Source: Acidobacteriota bacterium (GTDB taxonomy: Bacteria; Actinomycetota; Acidimicrobiia; Acidimicrobiales; UBA8190). Taken from it: a stretch of DNA of 7,131 nt. The position numbers were made by a program, and so were the translations under genes. The notes beneath the pieces were generated by a model. It ran no database searches, was not told the DNA's origin, and worked only from the letters and a program-made list of their open reading frames with translations. The stretch spans positions 1 through 7,131 of the forward strand of contig JAGWNV010000135.1 in assembly GCA_028872975.1 (NCBI GenBank), given 5' to 3'. Below are positions 4,617 to 7,131 of this stretch, one piece after another. Numbering within the stretch: position 1 is the stretch's first letter; the number at the start of each line of letters is the position of its first letter.

Positions 4617-6599
4617 TCACCGGGCCCCCGCCCCGGAGGGCACCCGGGCCCCGCCCGGTGCCCAGGCCGGCGTCCCGCTCGACGGCGGCGCCGGAGCCCT
4701 CCCGCTCGTCGGTGCCGGCGCCTCGGCCGGCGCTCCGGCCCCGAAGCGGGCCCGGAGGATCCGCACCGTCATGGGCACGGCCCCGTCGGGGTTGATGCCG
4801 ACGCCGATGCCGGCCAGGCCGGTGAAGGCGTACTGCAGGTTGGGGATGCCGGGGAGCAGCGCCTGGAGCTTGGTCCCCACGAGCGAGTAGGAGATGCCGC
4901 CGAAGAGGGCGCCGCTCGTCGTCGCCATGCCCCAGATGACGGCCAGGAGGAGGATGGGGAGGCTGTTCTCGGCGGCGAACTCGAGGCCGCCCACCTGGGT
5001 GCTCATGGCGCCGAAGAGCGCCCCGCCCAGCCCGGCGATGGCCGCCGACAAGGTGAACACCGCCAGCTTGGTGCGCGTCAGGCTCAGCCCCAGGGTGGCG
5101 CAGGCCGCCTCGGAGTCCTTCATGGCGAGGAGCAGCCGGCCGAAGGGCCCCCGGCGCAGGGCCAGGAGCAGCATGGCCAAGAGGGCGAAGACGACGGCGA
5201 GGAAGACGACGAAGGAGGTGTCGGCCCGGAAGCTCATGCCGAAGATCGACGGCCGGTTCACGTGGACGGACCCGTTGTAGGTGAACGCCACCGACGTCGG
5301 GAAGAACATGTTGTCCATGAGGAGGGCGAAGGCGAAGGTGGCGAGGGCCAGGTAGAGGCCTCGGAGGCGGAGGGCGGGCAGGGCGATGACGGCCCCCACG
5401 GCGCCGGCCAGCGCCATGGCCGCCAGGAGCCCGAGCAGCGACCCGCCCCCGACCCGGGCCATGGCGAAGGCACCGAGGCCGGCGAAGGTCATCTGGCACA
5501 ACGACACCTGGCCGCCCCAGCCGGCCAGCGGCACGAGCGACAGCACGATGATCCCGTAGGCGACGCCGATGCCGACGTCGACGACGTCGCCGGCCGAGAG
5601 GAACTGCACGACGACGGCGATGGCCACGACGAGGAGCCCGTAGCCGCCGGCCGACCGGGCCAGCGGGGGGACGGCCACCGACTCCCGCCAGGGCCGCAGG
5701 CGGCCTCCCTCGATCGAGCCCTGCTTCATCACGAGCAGGACGACGAAGAGCATCACCACCGGCAGCGACAGCCGCAGCCCCTGGATCGGCGTCGAGTCGA
5801 AGAAGGAGTTCTGCGGGAGGTATCCGACCATGTACGAGTACGACAGCCCGAGGATGAGCGCCCCCACGAAGGTGAGCGGCAGGTTGCGCAGACGCCCCAG
5901 GATGGCGGCGCCGTAGGCGTAGATGACGAGGAAGGTGAGGGGGATGGCCGAGAGGTTGTCGAGGACGGGGGCGATGAGGATGCCGGCCAGCGCCGCGGTG
6001 GACGCCCCCAGCGCCCAGCTGAAGGTCCCCAGCCACGCCGGCCGGGCGCCGTTCAGGGCGGCCAGGCTTCGGTTGTCGACGACGGCCCGCATGGCCATGC
6101 CCACCCGGGTCCGGTACAGGAGCAGGCGCAGGAACAGCGCCATCCCGGCGGCCAGGAGGATGGTGATCGTCTCGTGCCAGGTGATGAACACCTTGGCGGT
6201 GAGGTGCCAGCCGGCGTGGCCGAAGAAGGCCGGGGCCGCCTTCACGTTCCCGCCCCACACCCAGAGGGCCACGAAGAGCATGAGCACGAGCAGGGCGATG
6301 GTGACGACCAGGGTCACGGCCAGGCCCTTGTCGCTCGACCGTCGCATGAGGACGAACTCGACGAGCGCCCCGGTGAGGGGGGCGGCGACGGCCACCACGA
6401 AGACGGCGGCGAGGAGGATCGGCCAGTGCCAGGCGTCGACGAGCTGCCAGTAGAGATAGGCCATGACCATGCCGATGGCCCCGTGGGCGATGTTGAAGAC
6501 CCCCGAGGTCGTGTAGGTGACCACCAGGCCGCTGGCGGCGATGGCGTAGGCGGCGCCGGTCACCAGCCCGATCACGGTGAAGCTGAGGAACTCGTTCAT
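4617..6599 (-). CDS. livHM: Branched-chain amino acid-type ABC transporter permease, LivH-LivM fusion
   Basis: This 660-residue inner-membrane protein has both permease halves of a HAAT-family importer in one chain. The LivH half (1-295) has the signature GVFNIAHGAIGM (33-44) and a cytoplasmic ATPase-coupling loop near 165-205 (RVGMAMRAVVDN...LGTFSWALGAS). The LivM half (about 318-610) has GWGGQVSLCQMTFAGLGAF (360-378), LRGLYLALATFAFALL (412-427) and its own coupling loop near 486-526 (FGRLLLAMKDSEAACATLGL). LivH and LivM are usually separate proteins of about 290 and 320-400 residues. Fused forms occur, mainly in actinobacteria, sometimes with an ATPase added. Here the end is instead an Ala/Pro/Gly-rich tail (618-660) with no ATPase. 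Substrates of the family include Leu/Ile/Val, other amino acids, amides and urea, so specificity is open. It starts 13 bases after the binding-protein stop and is followed after 1 base by the propeller gene. Confidence 0.94.
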   Translation of the reverse strand: MNEFLSFTVIGLVTGAAYAIAASGLVVTYTTSGVFNIAHGAIGMVMAYLYWQLVDAWHWPILLAAVFVVAVAAPLTGALVEFVLMRRSSDKGLAVTLVVTIALLVLMLFVALWVWGGNVKAAPAFFGHAGWHLTAKVFITWHETITILLAAGMALFLRLLLYRTRVGMAMRAVVDNRSLAALNGARPAWLGTFSWALGASTAALAGILIAPVLDNLSAIPLTFLVIYAYGAAILGRLRNLPLTFVGALILGLSYSYMVGYLPQNSFFDSTPIQGLRLSLPVVMLFVVLLVMKQGSIEGGRLRPWRESVAVPPLARSAGGYGLLVVAIAVVVQFLSAGDVVDVGIGVAYGIIVLSLVPLAGWGGQVSLCQMTFAGLGAFAMARVGGGSLLGLLAAMALAGAVGAVIALPALRLRGLYLALATFAFALLMDNMFFPTSVAFTYNGSVHVNRPSIFGMSFRADTSFVVFLAVVFALLAMLLLALRRGPFGRLLLAMKDSEAACATLGLSLTRTKLAVFTLSAAIAGLGGALFGAMSTQVGGLEFAAENSLPILLLAVIWGMATTSGALFGGISYSLVGTKLQALLPGIPNLQYAFTGLAGIGVGINPDGAVPMTVRILRARFGAGAPAEAPAPTSGRAPAPPSSGTPAWAPGGARVPSGAGAR

Positions 6600-6612
6600 G
6601 GGCGGACCGGCC

Positions 6613-7131
6613 TCAGTAGTGGACCAGCGACCCGGAGCTGCAGTCGTAGCCCGAGGAGGGGTAGACCCGGGAGAACCCGCTCCCCGACTGGTTGATCTTG
6701 AAGTACGAGAAGCAGTTCGTCGGGACCTTGTTCCCGAAGTCCTCGGGCGGCTGGACCCCGCCGCCGTCCCAGTTGTGGATCTGCGCCAGCTGCTGGAGCA
6801 GCGCGGCGCGGGTGAGGTGGCCGCCCACCGCCTTGGCGGCCTGCAGGAAGGCGAGCCCCGCCGACCAGGCGAACTCGGCGAAGATGTCGTGGGTGAAGCC
6901 GGGGGCCACCCGGTTCATCCACGACAGGAAGAGCTGCATCCCCGGGTTCGACGAGGCCTCTTCGTAGGGGGCCGTGGCCATGAGCACCAGGTTCCCGTCG
7001 GCGGTCCCCTGGGTCTCGCTCAGGAACGCCGGCGTGTACATCTCCGAGAACCAGTCCACGACCTGGGGAGTGAAATTGGCCTGCTGCATGGCCTGGGAGA
7101 GACGCGCCGCCGAGTTGTCGTCGGAGTACTC
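6613..7131 (-). CDS. ABC transporter substrate-binding protein, branched-chain amino acid type, C-terminal part, cut by right edge
   Basis: The last 172 residues of a type I periplasmic-binding-fold protein (Peripla_BP_6/LivK-like) are present; the start, with the expected export signal, lies past base 7131. The frame is open from the first base at the edge, so the ATG at 7087-7089 is internal. Visible family features are the helix segment FAEFAWSAGLAFLQAAKAVGG (84-104 of the fragment), LTRAALLQQLAQI, a QPPEDFGNKVPTNC stretch and a closing RVYPSSGYDC. The two cysteines (140 and 164 of the fragment) may form a disulfide in the mature protein outside the membrane, as suggested by their C-terminal spacing. 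The protein would capture the solute and hand it to the LivHM permease encoded 13 bases downstream. The ligand cannot be read from this half. Confidence 0.9.
   Translation of the reverse strand, partial: EYSDDNSAARLSQAMQQANFTPQVVDWFSEMYTPAFLSETQGTADGNLVLMATAPYEEASSNPGMQLFLSWMNRVAPGFTHDIFAEFAWSAGLAFLQAAKAVGGHLTRAALLQQLAQIHNWDGGGVQPPEDFGNKVPTNCFSYFKINQSGSGFSRVYPSSGYDCSSGSLVHY

Noticed and set aside
3750..6695. A 981-codon plus-strand open frame opposite the permease and propeller genes
   Set aside because: It is antisense to well-recognised proteins, has the Gly/His/Glu/Asp/Arg/Pro-rich low-complexity composition of GC-driven shadow frames, and shows no domain or ribosome site.
6613..7089. Starting the substrate-binding protein at the ATG at 7087-7089
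   Set aside because: The frame remains open to the window edge with sensible family-like sequence (EYSDDNSAARLSQA), and a start there would leave no export signal and only half a protein.
1..7131. CRISPR arrays, tRNA/rRNA genes, insertion sequences or phage attachment sites
   Set aside because: No regularly spaced repeats, no tRNA cloverleaf or rRNA-like stretch, no transposase and no terminal inverted repeats were seen. The window looks like stable chromosomal metabolism and transport DNA.

Overview
The window is a high-GC chromosomal segment (clearly above two thirds G+C by eye, with a strong preference for G or C at third codon positions). Its proteins look actinobacterial: a FadA4-like thiolase, a Streptomyces/Kitasatospora-type crotonyl-CoA carboxylase/reductase, GTG starts, weak Shine-Dalgarno sequences and -10-like TANNNT boxes. 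An acidimicrobial or related actinobacterial lineage is a reasonable guess, but there is no rRNA or marker gene here to fix it.

Layout from left to right: (1) The N-terminal part of a DNA amino-methyltransferase with a TSPPY catalytic motif (minus strand) runs off the left edge. (2) A gap of about 125 bases holds a strong hairpin and a small duplication of the end of the thiolase gene. (3) An acetyl-CoA C-acetyltransferase lies on the minus strand. (4) A 158-base divergent control region has two perfect dyads and one -10-like box for each direction. (5) On the plus strand, crotonyl-CoA carboxylase/reductase (ccr) overlaps a methylmalonyl/ethylmalonyl-CoA epimerase by 4 bases (GTGA). (6) Only 7 bases separate the epimerase from a convergent minus-strand operon. 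In transcription order this operon carries a branched-chain-amino-acid-type substrate-binding protein (N-terminus beyond the right edge), a permease that fuses LivH and LivM in one chain, and a membrane-anchored protein with a seven-bladed beta-propeller outside the membrane.

The left half fits acyl-CoA metabolism. The thiolase joins or splits acetyl-CoA units, Ccr turns crotonyl-CoA plus CO2 into ethylmalonyl-CoA, and the epimerase makes the epimer needed by the following mutase. This is the core of the ethylmalonyl-CoA pathway for acetate or C2 assimilation, and it also supplies C4/C5 dicarboxylyl-CoA units. The right half is an ABC importer lacking its ATPases within the window. They must be beyond the right edge or elsewhere, since the gene following the permease is the propeller protein.

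The most unusual items are the anchored propeller tightly coupled to a fused LivHM permease, and the compact divergent switch between thiolase and ccr. The ccr start has no visible Shine-Dalgarno sequence and may be read from a leaderless mRNA. Nothing here amounts to a clearly new system. The propeller-permease pair is the best lead.
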